NCBI RefSeq assembly: GCF_964340395.1
Contig: NC_135552.1
Span: forward strand, 2,645,517 to 2,709,516
Direction: 5' to 3'
Origin: Glandiceps talaboti
Taxonomy: Eukaryota > Hemichordata > Enteropneusta > Spengelidae
DNA length: 64,000 nucleotides
Each line of letters starts with the position of its first letter. Within the stretch, counting starts at the first letter, position 1. Below, in pieces: positions 33,120-44,669 of this stretch. The notes below the pieces were generated by a model. That model saw only the letters and a list, made by a program, of their open reading frames with translations. It made no database searches and had not been told where the DNA came from. Made by a program: the position numbers and the translations under genes.

Positions 33120-34930
33120 AGAAATTTACACGTAATAAAAGTAAATTCTCACCATATTACCTCTGTGAATATAAACAAATGTTTAGAGTTGGAGGCTTAA
33201 ACTAGGGTTGGTCATGTTACAGGAAACACATTTTTTAAAATTTGACCTGATAATTACCATGGCAACGCTTCTTGACATTAAACAAAAGAATCTGATTTAG
33301 AAAAGCAGTAACTGTATATCTGTGTTTTTTGTGAAGAGCTTATCAAGTCGACTTGATTGCGTTATCCAAAGTTACCCATCAAATATTGTAACAAGTTTAC
33401 CTGATTTTACCCGGGTTTGTACCATGATATGTAATCATAGCAAATACACTGTCATGCTGAGAATATTTCCTTTTGTTTTAGTTGGATATTAACATCTATT
33501 TACATCAATTGAAATGATGTACTAACTATGTAAATGTGCTTAGCAACAAGACCGCACCCATAGCAACAACCAAATGATCACATTGCAAGATAACAACAGG
33601 GATTAATAGACAAATGAATAAACATTCAAAAAATGTACGTAAATGTGTCAAGTAACAAGACCTGGCCCATAGCAACAACCAAATACAGTTGTGCTACAAC
33701 GTCGTTGGTGGTATTTTATTGATTTTTCATTTGAACAATTTCTCATCTACCCACCCAAAGTAATGTCCCCATCAAATATCAAGGCAATCGGATATATGGG
33801 GTAGTTCATTGGTCTTGTCTAAGAACTGAACCAAGTCAGTGCACATATGACTGAATAAAGGCTAATGTCATGTTAATCAAAATGGCTCTAAGTCGGCTAA
33901 ATTGCAGCATATCCCAAAGCAAATTGACGTGCATATCTAAGTCATAGTTAATTATCGTTTTACTAAGTTTAAAAGAAAGCAGTTCATGAATGTCCAAGAA
34001 ATGGGTATGGACGGACATATGGAGACCAATCTATAAGCCCCCCCCCCCCCCATCCCCGGACTACGTCCTCGGCGGGAGCTAATGATGCAAGATTTTAATC
34101 ACAAGCTTTGTCATACTATAATAACCAAATACATGTACTTGAAACTGCAACTGATGTAAGCTCCACACGACCCGTAACACGTCTCTAGGTCATGATGTCA
34201 TCTTTCCATGATAAATAAACCCACAGAAAATATAATGAAATTGAATTTAGGAAAACATTTCCCTTTGCTGTAGTACCAACAAGGGGTGATGCATCTAGTA
34301 AATAATAAATGAATTTGTCATTCGCAAACATGCCCATAGTGTGTGTTTCTTTGTGGGCAAAATTTCATCATCGCAGCCCGATACCTTTGAACTATTGACA
34401 AGAGTAGATTGTTATCCAACAATTTTTATTGTTATTTGCTGTATATTAAAAGTTTAAAGATCGACATGATCACGTGTTGTGAACGTTAGTTGTGCAATTT
34501 TGAGCTTATTTGTAAATGTCAAATTGATCGCACAAGTGATTTCAACTTGATCGTTACTAGTTGTAAACACAATTGTAAATTGAGATTTCTATCTAGATAT
34601 CAATTAACTTAGTACCCTTTTAGCAACCACCTATATAATGCAATAAACAAACAAAAACGTGTATGAGTATGAGTATTTGATATTTAAAAATAGTATATAA
34701 ATCACAGTAAATAAAGAATTAATCGAACTGCACTCCCATACCATAGGCTTTATTCATTACATATTTTGAACAGTTCACAAAGAGTTCCTGTGACAAGATT
34801 ATTATCCTTTCCAGCTTCTTCACAATGCCAAAGATAATCATCTACCTGCATGCCAATCTGTCTGTTTTATCTGCCTCTACTAAGTTTTGACTTCCCTTCA
34901 CACATAAATAGAATTTCACATACATTCATA
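33120..34930. other. AT-rich stretch with an inverted copy of the CCGTCTGTC-type dispersed repeat
   Basis: The segment 33690-34060 ends in a C run at about 34029-34042 and ATGGACGGACATATGGAGAC. It looks like a minus-orientation relative of 5420-5700 and 9905-10160. Two similar segments (AACAAGACCGCACCCATAGC near 33545 and AACAAGACCTGGCCCATAGC near 33655) form a local diverged duplication. No gene is supported. Confidence 0.45.
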
Positions 34931-34934
34931 TACG

Positions 34935-35022
34935 TATACACACACACACACACATACATATATACACGCACGCACGCACGCAAACACACATACATACATA
35001 CATACATACATACATACATACA

Positions 35023-35054
<32 letters not shown>

Positions 35055-35077
35055 CACACATATATACATATACAGAC

Positions 35078-35120
<43 letters not shown>
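34935..35120. repeat. Compound microsatellite (CA)n-(CGCA)n-(CATA)n-(CAGA)n
   Basis: Successive AC, ACGC, ACAT and ACAG blocks, ending in a GACA run at about 35076-35118. Open frames over it are artefacts. Confidence 0.95.
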
Positions 35121-35582
35121 CATATTACAATTTACTAGGTCTATTACATCTATAAATGAACAATTCTTTAGATAATAGTCCAACCCTGCCACCATATGAA
35201 CAACAGGTGTGTATTAATAGGTAACATTTACACATGATACAAGATCATCGTAAATCGATATGGTCAATTCAATATCTTGTCGGGGTTAGTGTCACCTTAT
35301 CATAACAATTGTTGCTCAGGAAGCTAAGAGGAGCAAAGATGGAATTTTGATACACTTCTGACAAATGACAGGAAGCAATCTGATGCTCCTGTCTCAATTA
35401 CGTCTATTAGCAGACTGCGTAAGGTCTTGTTGGCAACAACTTTCCCCTTTATAGTCGCCTTGAGATGCATCCGAAGTGAATCAAGATTTAATATAATCAT
35501 CAGCTACACAAACCATAACTTGGTCAATGGAACCACATTCATGTTATTAGATGTGTGTAAAGTAGATACCGTGTTAAGAGTG

Positions 35583-35879
35583 TCATCTATATCGCAAGAC
35601 ATTTGTAAAATAGCAGATATCTTGTAGAAATGTAAACCCAAAGGATTCTCCCATGTAATACTTGGAATACGTTATAACGGATTTTATTTCACTATATATA
35701 TGAGCCGAGTTTGCCTCCTGTTTATCAAGGCTGTGATCGATAGATTTTAATTTCAACGCTGCATTCTCCTGGGATTCACTGATAGCACGAAAAGTGGATC
35801 GTGTTAAATTAATGTTATCACATGGGAACGTATTGGATTGCTTCTTCAGCGAGAGAAAAAACGCAATAGCATCAATCAC
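35583..35879 (-). CDS. Weak candidate ORF, 98 residues, unknown
   Basis: The minus-strand frame MIDAIAFFLSLKKQSNTFPC, then KLKSIDHSLDKQEANSAHIY, ends at TGA. The composition is plausible for protein, with no low complexity. No family is recognised, no start context or splice pair stands out, and a chance ORF of this length is possible. Confidence 0.18.
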   Translation of the reverse strand: MIDAIAFFLSLKKQSNTFPCDNINLTRSTFRAISESQENAALKLKSIDHSLDKQEANSAHIYSEIKSVITYSKYYMGESFGFTFLQDICYFTNVLRYR

Positions 35880-36147
35880 AGCAACTGTTTTTACTTAAAT
35901 ACAGATGTGAATCTCTGACTCTGACTTATTCTCATTTACGTCTTCGTTTATATTCGTTTTTATGCAGTAACAACCTGAATTTGTTCATCAACATACAACG
36001 AAAACGAGAAAGAGAATTTGAACATTTCTTGAATATGATGGATTACTCTTGATTCCACGCTACAAATGAAAGTGTACAACGTTATCATTCTTGAACGTCA
36101 AAGGAAATAAATCATTGCCTCAAAAAAAATAACTACTGCGATAACAA

Positions 36148-36357
36148 ATGTTTATAGACTCTGGGTTCAGAGTTGAAAATAAAAGTTCCTCTTCACAGAG
36201 TCAAACAATTTATGAAAGCGAATCCAAAATTTTGGCACGTCGCCAGGGTTCATTTCACGTCTCTCAGACGAGACGCGCGACAACATCCCACCGTATACTA
36301 CACCCTGACGATTCTGACGAGACGTCAGCGGAACTTGATAGACATATAGATATATAG
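36148..36357 (+). CDS. Weak candidate ORF, 69 residues, in a CpG-richer patch
   Basis: The frame includes [20 protein letters not shown] and [20 protein letters not shown]. The DNA at about 36235-36335 has many CpGs (GACGAGACGCGCGACAAC, GACGAGACGTCAGCGG), unlike its surroundings. The 3' end runs into the GATA microsatellite, so the stop is repeat-derived. An exon or a promoter-proximal patch are both possible. Confidence 0.18.
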   Translation: MFIDSGFRVENKSSSSQSQTIYESESKILARRQGSFHVSQTRRATTSHRILHPDDSDETSAELDRHIDI

Positions 36358-36403
36358 GTAGGTAGGTAGGAAGGTTAATAGATAGAGAGGTAGATAGGTA
36401 GCC

Positions 36404-36435
<32 letters not shown>

Positions 36436-36449
36436 TTATAGATAGATTT

Positions 36450-36510
<61 letters not shown>
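36345..36510. repeat. (GATA)n microsatellite
   Basis: TAGG and then GATA units, interrupted by TTTATAGATAGATTTATAG, and closed by AAAAAAAC at about 36511. Confidence 0.95.
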
Positions 36511-36732
36511 AAAAAAACTAAAAGAATGCAGTATTTTATCCTATATTGAACTATTCATCTTGCCCTTAAGTAGCTTCGAGCGCATTTCAAAGTCAACCCA
36601 ATATCCTGTCTTTTAGCTCTATTTCCATGGAAACGGAACTAAAACACTAACCTTACCTCATCACATTCGATTTACTGTTCTTGTTCAGCGCCATAGAACA
36701 ATACATGTTACTGAATTTTGGTTCAATACAAA

Positions 36733-36962
36733 ATGATTGATTGATTAATTGATCGATCGATCGATCGATCGATCGATTGAGTGAGTGAGTGAGTGAGTGA
36801 GTGAGTGAGTGAGTGAGTGAGTGAGTGAGTGAGTGAGTGAGTGAGTGAGTGAGTGAGTGAGTGAGTGAGTGAGTGAGTGAGTGAGTGAGTGAGTGAGTGA
36901 GTGAGTGAGTGAGTGAGTGAGTGAGTGATCGATCGATCGATTGATTGATTGATTGGTTGATC
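36733..36962. repeat. Nested symmetric microsatellite: (GATT)n-(GATC)n-(GAGT)n-(GATC)n-(GATT)n
   Basis: TGAT units pass to CGAT units, then about 37 GAGT units (about 36779-36927), then GATC units, then GATT units. The order of types is mirror-symmetric around the GAGT core. Confidence 0.97.
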
Positions 36963-36964
36963 AC

Positions 36965-38430
36965 TCAAACTTGGTACGTATTCTTTGAAATAGAGATACA
37001 AATATTTCCAAGCTTTCACCCTAAGGTATGAAAATAAAGAAAATATCCCTCTATATTTGGCTGGGCAAAGCCAAGTAAATGATGTCAAATGTATGAACTT
37101 TCATTTCCACTCATTATCTTTCTGCCTTTCTTACTTCATAATAATACTTTGAAATTAATAAATGAAAGATAGGTTAAAGTGACTCACATGTTTACTTAAT
37201 AAATAATCTACACAGGAAATTTCGAGTGTCTGGAGTACGTCTTACGTTCCAATCTTACTGGTTGACCTTTACCTTTAGATACGTGTACTTCTAAATAGCA
37301 CATCACATACCTACTGATTAAGATAAGGAAAGCACACAGGTCACTTGATGTAATCGTACGGAAGATCTCGGTTTTGATATCGTCTTTAAATCCATCTCTC
37401 TATCAAGGTTTATGAAAGAATAACTAAAGTATATTGATGTGTTTTTTAAAGTGGCCATATGGATGAAGAATGGACGTTTACTTTTAATCTAGAAAACAAT
37501 TAACTTTGCATGTGTTCATTCTTGAAACAAAAACAATGTGAAATAGCATAGACCAAGTTCATCTTTGTAACTCTGAATTTGAAAAGCTAAAAATATAATT
37601 AAAAACCACAAAATATTTGTTTTTGTACGTACAAGAAGTGAATTATAAGCAAACTTGATAAACACAAGTACTGAACCTGTCATCACATGACTAATGAATT
37701 AAGTGGGGACGTGACGCAGGGATTACTTTTTTATTATGCCTACCTGAGAATAAATTTTCCTAACAATACTAGATTACAAGTACATAATGAAGTCATACGA
37801 TCAGAACAGCTGTGTGAAGAAACAAAGACTTAGATATGTCAGATTTAGAAACTAGTCTTATGAAACCCCGATAGGCACGTGCATAGAAAACCACGGTTGA
37901 CAGCATGCTAGTCAGCTTTCCTCAAATAATTGGATGGCACTACCTGAGGAGAGGCAACAGAGAAGAACGTGTGAATTGAATTCAGCGTGACGGTATGCCA
38001 TTCGCAGGCCAGATATACATTCTAAGTATTGTACAAGTATAAAAACCCACGATTGTCATCTTACAAGGAAGTAAAATGTGAACAGGAAATCGATATAGTA
38101 AATGCCATGGGCGTTTGGAAGCCATAGAGGAATCAATTTCACGCCTAGTGTGAGTTTCATCAAACAGAGTGTAACGTTCTCAAATTTCTTGCTATCATAT
38201 TTTTGCATCACTTCACAACCAGTAAACGTCGGTTAAATATCCTTCATATACATTCACAGTAGCATACTTATAAATGAAAAACAACCCCTGGAGAACAGCA
38301 AAAGTATCTGATGGTTTGATGTTTCTATCAAAACTTAAGATCAGCCAGACTTGTAGTAAAAAGATAAACTGCAACGAGACGATGTATGGAATATGACTGG
38401 AACCAAGGCTTGATTAAAGCCTAGGAGAGA
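36965..38430. other. Intergenic stretch with one foldback-family half-copy
   Basis: The segment 37443-37590 carries AAAGTGGCCATATGGATGAA, ACAATGTGAAATAGCATAG and ACCAAGTTCAT, as in the foldback family. The rest shows no supported gene. Confidence 0.5.
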
Positions 38431-38431
38431 C

Positions 38432-38655
38432 AGTACAGGTGCTCCCAGCACCGTGGTCAAAATCCAAGTCCCAGAGATAGGAGAGACAGGTGCTCCCAGC
38501 TCCGTGGTCAAAATCCAAGCCCCAGAGATAGGAGAGACAGGTGCTCCCAGCTCCGTGGTCAAAATCCAAGTCCCAGAGATAGGAGAGACAGGTGCTCCCA
38601 GCACCGTGGTCAAAATCCAAGTCCCAGAGATAGGAGAGACAGGTGCTCCCACCCA
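38432..38655. repeat. Minisatellite, 51-bp unit, about 4.4 copies, coding-phase length
   Basis: The unit holds CAGGTGCTCCCAGCACCGTG, GTCAAAATCCAAGTCCCAGA and GATAGGAGAGA. 51 is divisible by 3, so frames stay open: antisense GAPVSPISGTWILTTVL and sense ETGAPSTVVKIQVPEIG (17 residues each). Differences between units are few (CACC/CTCC, GTCC/GCCC). Confidence 0.93.
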
Positions 38656-38659
38656 TGTG

Positions 38660-39490
38660 AGATATTGCAATAAAAGATATTCATTTCTCTAACTAGGTGT
38701 TTGGTGACATGTATAAACAATGTCACGTCAGAACCCAAACGCAGTAATTACAAATTCATGACATTTCCTTGCGATAATATGATCCTTCATTTAAAAGGTA
38801 ACGTTCAGCCAGACTTATTTCTTAGTGTCACGACAAAGGGGTTACAATAGCTGTGATGTTATCACCAGAACTAGAGGTTTCCCATAAACCCTTGCAGGAA
38901 CTCCCTACAAATTGTAGGCTACAATGGCTGAACACATGTCAAGTGCAGTTGACCTTCTTTTCTTACAAGATTTCAAAGTTTAGCAAAATACCAAGGTGCT
39001 GTTTTATCAACCAAAAGTTGATAAGCTGATACTTTAGCAGTAATCAATGTCAAGAGTTCAAAACTAAATCCGAGGTTTCCGACCTTTAAATTACCATTGC
39101 TGGCTTCGCCTTTGGAAACTTGACGAATGATATGACTAACAGTAAGTTAAAAGTTATAGAAAAAGTAAGGTCTAAATGAATCCTCTCAGGCAACCAACAC
39201 AGTCATGTGTCGAATAGTCGACCCTCGTTAACTCGTCATTTCAGTCAAGCCATGAATTGTTTCCCGTTTTTCTGTCGCTCTCTTTTCTGTATGCATTATG
39301 AACAAGATTTACCCTATGTCTTCGTTAAATAGCCGCTAAGGTTCGCCATTGTTACAAACAAACATAGAGGTAATAACTGAAATCATCTCAATACGTCAAT
39401 TAGTTCGATGAATGGCTAGGTGTCGCGTGTTGACAGTTGACGACGAAAAATCGAACGTTTCCCGACTTTTGCAGCTTTGAGGTATGAATT
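38660..39490. other. Intergenic stretch: nothing assigned
   Basis: No supported gene or repeat. Confidence 0.45.
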
Positions 39491-39491
39491 A

Positions 39492-41520
39492 ATCCGTTAA
39501 TTGGATAGTGTAATGATGGACGTGTCAAACATGTCATTAATTGTGTAGTGTAATGATGGACGTGTCAAACATGTCATTAATTGGGTAGTGTAATGATGGA
39601 CGTGTCAAACATGTCATTAATTGGGTAGTTTCATAATGGACGTGTAAACATGTCATTAATTGGGTAGTGTAATGATGGACGTGTCAAACATGTCATTAAT
39701 TGGGTAGTGTAATGATGGACGTGTCAAATATGTCATTAATTGGGTAGTGTAATGATGGACGTGTCAAACATGTCATTAATTGGGTAGTGTAATGATGGAC
39801 GTGTCAAACATGTCATTAATTGGGTAGTATAATGATGGACGTGTCAAACTTGTCATTAATTGGGTAGTGTAATGATGGACGTGTCAAACATGTCATTAAT
39901 AGGGTAGTGTAATGATGGACGTGTCAAACATGTCATTAATTGGGTAGTGTCATGATAGACGTGTAAACATGTCATTAATTGGGTAGTGTCATGATGGACG
40001 TGTCAAACATGTCATTAATTGGGTAGTGTAATGATGGACGTGTCAAACATGTCATTAATTGGGTAGTGTAATGATGGACGTGTCAAACATGTCATTAATT
40101 GGGTAGTGTAATGATGGACGTGTCAAACATGTCATTAATTGGGTAGTGCAATGATGGACGTGTCAAACATGTCATTAATTGGGTAGTGTAATGATGGACG
40201 TGTCAAACATGTCATTAATTGGGTAGTGTCATGATAGACGTGTAAACATGTCATTAATTGGGTAGTGTCATGATGGACGTGTCAAACATGTCATTAATTG
40301 GGTAGTGTAATGATGGACGTGTCAAACGTCATTAATTGGGTAGTGTAATGATGGACGTGTCAAACATGTCATTAATTGGGTAGTGTAATGATGGACGTGT
40401 CAAACATGTCATTAATTGGGTAGTGTAATGATGGACGTGTCAAACATGTCATTAATTGGGTAGTGTCATGATAGACGTGTAAACATGTCATTAATTGGGT
40501 AGTGTCATGATGGACGTGTCAAACATGTCATTAAGTGGGTAGTGTAATGATGGACGTGTCAAACATGTCATTAATTGGGTAGTGTCATGATGGACGTGTC
40601 AAACATGTCATTAATTGGGTAGTGTAATGATAGACGTGTAAACATGTCATTAATTGGGTAGTGTCATGATGGACGTGTCAAACATGTCATTAATTGGGTA
40701 GTGTAATGATGGACGTGTCAAACGTCATTAATTGGGTAGTGTAATGATGGACGTGTCAAACATGTCATTAATTGGGTAGTGTAATGATGGACGTGTCAAA
40801 CATGTCATTAATTGGGTAGTGTAATGATGGACGTGTCAAACATGTCATTAATTGGGTAGTGTCATGATAGACGTGTAAACATGTCATTAATTGGGTAGTG
40901 TAATGATGGACGTGTAAACATGTCATTAATTGGGTAGTGTAATGATGGACGTGTCAAACATGTCATTAATTGGGTAATGTAATGATGGACGTGTCAAACA
41001 TGTCATTAATTGGGTAGTGTAATGATGGACGTGTAAACATGTCATTAATTGCGTAGTGTAATGATAGACGTGTAAACATGTCATTAATTGGGTAGTGTAA
41101 TGATGGACGTGTAAACATGTCATTAATTGGGTAGTGTAATGATGGACGTGTAAACATGTCATTAATTGGGTAGTGTAATGATGGACGTGTCAAACATGTC
41201 ATTAATTGGGTAGTGTAATGATGGACGTGTCAAACATGTCATTAATTGTGTACTGTAATGATGGACGTGTCAAACATGTCATTAATTGGGTAGTGTAATG
41301 ATGGACGTGTCAAACATGTCATTAATTGGGTAGTGTAATGATGGACGTGTCAAACATGTCATTAATTGGGTAGTGTAATGATGGACGTGTCAAACATGTC
41401 ATTAATTGGGTAGTGTAATGATGGACGTGTCAAACATGTCATTAATTGGGTAGTGTAATGATGGACGTGTCAAACATGTCATTAGTTTGGTAGTGTAATG
41501 ATGGACGTGTACACATGTTG
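39492..41520. repeat. Minisatellite, 40-bp unit, about 50 copies, with higher-order structure
   Basis: The unit is TGTCATTAATTGGGTAGTGT followed by AATGATGGACGTGTCAAACA. A 39-bp form (GATAGACGTGTAAACATGTC) and a 36-bp form (GTCAAACGTCATTAATTGGG) recur in fixed order. The block starting near 40228 repeats near 40625, about 397 bp away. The unit differs from the 40-bp unit at 18.1 kb. Confidence 0.97.
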
Positions 41521-41524
41521 TTAG

Positions 41525-43315
41525 TTGTTAGGTGTTGTATCTAGTGGTCTCCTCTCATGTAAAACCGATTGTGGCCATTTACACACGTAGCCAGCACCTG
41601 TGATTAAAAAGTTAATTCTAATCGAATTTCAAATTTAACGTAATCGAAAATTATCTGGTATCATCGAGAAGGGCAAGGGCTTAGGAAAAACAAGGTAGGT
41701 CGTGATATTCGTTTGGGAGAGTCCATTATTTACTGTTTCGTATGTGTCAAGAAGCAGTGTGTTTAACAACACGTTATTGTCTTTGAGGAAAAATCGTCTT
41801 TTTATTATTAGATAGCATGGATATAAAGAAATAAACGATGCTTGGTGTCAAGGCTTATAATTGGTATTAAATGTGTACCAGTGATATATTCTACAGGAAA
41901 GGTTGTTTACTTTCCACAATCCACAATCCTTCTATAGTTGTAGACCATATTCAATATTTCTGCCTGTTTATAAATACTATATGTGCCATTATGTCTGGTA
42001 ACAATACAAGCTATCGGTTCGAATAATAGACTTATTGATTTCTTTTATCACTGCTTGAATGTATCTTTTTTAATTGTTGGAGCGTACATCGTGTTCGTGT
42101 TATCACTCTTTGAAGTTCACTGCAATATCCTGCCATGCATTCTAAGACAAACACTGTCTGCTTTGTGAAATGAAAAATCCTCATAAGAAACGTGTCAACT
42201 TCCAGATTCAATTAAACTCAAGGTAGAACATGCCTTGGGGATAAAATAAAAATCTGTTATTTGCTCTAAGCTTTGCCGTATGAAAACTTGTTTTGGGTGC
42301 TTTTGATTTTGATATTAGACATTTTGGATTTACGTTTTGTTTTCCAAGCTTTAATTTCTAATAGACTCAATTAAGACAGTATGCGACGTCCACTTTATAA
42401 AATTAGGTGATCCCTGTTTTTTTCTTTTTTTCTCTCGATATGAACTGAGAGATAAAGTAATTAGAAATATGAGTTTATAATATACCGCTTCCTGTTACAT
42501 TTTGTATATATACACTCGATAACAGCAACAATAATTCCATCAGGTGTTTGTTACTTCTTCCCTCATCTGTTACACTTTGCGATTCAAGAATTCCATAACG
42601 ACATGATCACGCTACTCTGTGAAGACATGTGCATTGAAATTATTCTACAATTACATGTAGAACTGTGTAAGTTAGAACAAGGTCTTCTTGTCTAACCACT
42701 TTTGTCTAACCACTTTTGTCTTTACTTATATCCCCCGAGTCAATGCCAATCATAGTTGGCTTATGATCTCACTCAGCCAGTCATTTTTAACTACCAGGGG
42801 ATGAGGGGGGAGGGGGGGGGAGCGATGTTTTGGCGTTGAACGTGGAATTGTTCAGACTACCCCCTCCGACAACTCCGATGACCAAAGCCAAAGTGACCCG
42901 GCCACCTTTTCCAAAATGACCCATCCCCACCCCTTGCATATTCTTTAACTATATACTATATATTATTTTCGCTTTATATGTCAAATATACATGGTATCAC
43001 TATAATGTTGTTAGTATAACACTATATGAAAGTAATCAAATATTGTTATTTAAGAGAATATATTACTTTTGGTATAAATTCTGTTTTCTTTGTACATGTT
43101 TATATATGGAATTTAATGAACATGTAATTTCCTTAGGGTATTTCAGTACAGTATAAAACATTACAGACAGTTACAACAACTCTCTATTAAATTGGTCTTT
43201 ACAGATTCAGGAAGCAACACAACCTTATTTCTGATAATGCTGCCTATGGTATATCATATACGTTAGAGAGTTTCAATACCTGTTTGGGATATCATACGTT
43301 GCAGTATGAATTAAC
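41525..43315. other. Intergenic stretch with a G/C-run repeat remnant
   Basis: The segment 42790-42940 holds GATGAGGGGGGAGGGGGGGG, GCGATGTTTTGGCG and later CCGGCCACCTTTTCC. It resembles the G/C-run repeats at 49.15, 50.69, 53.4 and 63.2 kb. No gene is seen. Confidence 0.45.
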
Positions 43316-43317
43316 AA

Positions 43318-44128
43318 CCAGCTTCAAACTGAATACTTCCATAAGGGCAAAATCTTTATATTTTTGTTCCTGTACACAATAATCGTTGACATGCAATAGC
43401 CTATAGATATAGCCTAATTACTGAAAATCGTTAAATTATGAAAATACCGCTTAATGACTAAAAGCTGCATCACCAAGCGTTTCAGAACATGTAAGATTAG
43501 TTATGTTTGAAGTATGACCATATAATATTCAATTTGAAGAATGCATTCTTAAGATATAGCCTAATTACTAATATCATTAATTATACAAATGACTCATAGA
43601 AACTAAGAGTTACATCAATAAGCTTCATGAGACATGTGCATCCCTGTATCATGAATGTATGTATTTGAAGCTTGCACTCTTCAGAAAGTCATTAATTAAT
43701 TTATTCATAAAAACTGAAATCTACATCAACAAGTTTTTCCTGACATGTGTGCTCTGTTATGTTTGATGTACCAACTTATATTCAATTTGAGGTGTGCATT
43801 CTTAAGATATAGCCTAATTATTGAAAGTAACTAATTATGCAAATGAGTAATTAAAACTACAAGCTATATTTTCAAACTTTACATGACGCATGAACTTTGT
43901 TATCATCAATGTATGTACCAAATTATATTGAATTTGAAGTGTGATTTCTTAAGATGTAGCCTAATTACCGAAAACCATTGATTATTCGAATTGAACATTA
44001 ACTAAATATTCATGGAATGTCTACCAAAACCAGTTCTAACCAGGTCTAGCCATTATCCTAAAGACTATGTTCACAGAATTTCGTTTCAATTGAGCCAGCC
44101 GTTTTTGAGAAAACGATGACACAAAAAA

Positions 44129-44167
<39 letters not shown>

Positions 44168-44310
44168 CTCACACAAACAAACAAACAAGCAAACAAACAA
44201 ACAAACAAACAAACAAACAAACAAACAAACAAACAAACACGGACACATATACACACAGACAGATTTTTCATCCCTAATATATAACCTTCCTTATGGAAGG
44301 TAAAATGTGT
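43318..44310 (-). mobile_element. Inverted-terminus element, copy C, apparently full length
   Basis: In minus orientation the 5' head is ACCTTCCATAAGGAAGGT at about 44284-44301. A simple-repeat block (TTTG and CTGT units) follows, then monomers with GCATAATTAATG-like and AAGATATAGCCTAATTA (as read on +) blocks. The 3' end lies near 43320-43355, where + reads GAATACTTCCATAAGGGCAA, the reverse of the family 3' end. There is no ORF, so it is non-autonomous. Confidence 0.72.
44131..44240. repeat. (GACA)n and (AAAC)n microsatellites inside copy C
   Basis: GACA units at 44131-44166, then CAAA units at about 44173-44238. They occupy the head-proximal site that holds other simple repeats in the other element copies. 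Confidence 0.93.
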
Positions 44311-44525
44311 GGAATCAAATACAGCTCTCTGTGCAGTGTATTGATACCAATTGTACATTATTTGCAATGTTTATGACTTTAAGATGTAGCCAATACAGTA
44401 TGTTTCTACAATTTCATTCAGAACAAGTTTTTTATCTTGAGAATGACTTGATGAATGAATGAAAAGTTGATTAAAACACAAATGGCCAGTTCATACATCA
44501 CTTAATGATGCCATGTTTGTTGATC

Positions 44526-44665
<140 letters not shown>

Positions 44666-44669
44666 CCTG

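Noticed and set aside
40926-41202. Antisense repeats (MTCLHVHHYTTQL-type) in the 40-bp array
   Set aside because: Repeat-derived frame. The unit is not divisible by three and frames run only a few units.
31390-41520. Regular direct repeats considered as a CRISPR array
   Set aside because: Units are contiguous with no unique spacers of constant length, and the context is a spliced eukaryotic genome.
42010-42030. Box B-like GGTTCGAATAA as a tRNA gene hint (also 45976 and 28152)
   Set aside because: No box A at proper distance and no cloverleaf arms. Isolated GGTTCGA matches are expected by chance.
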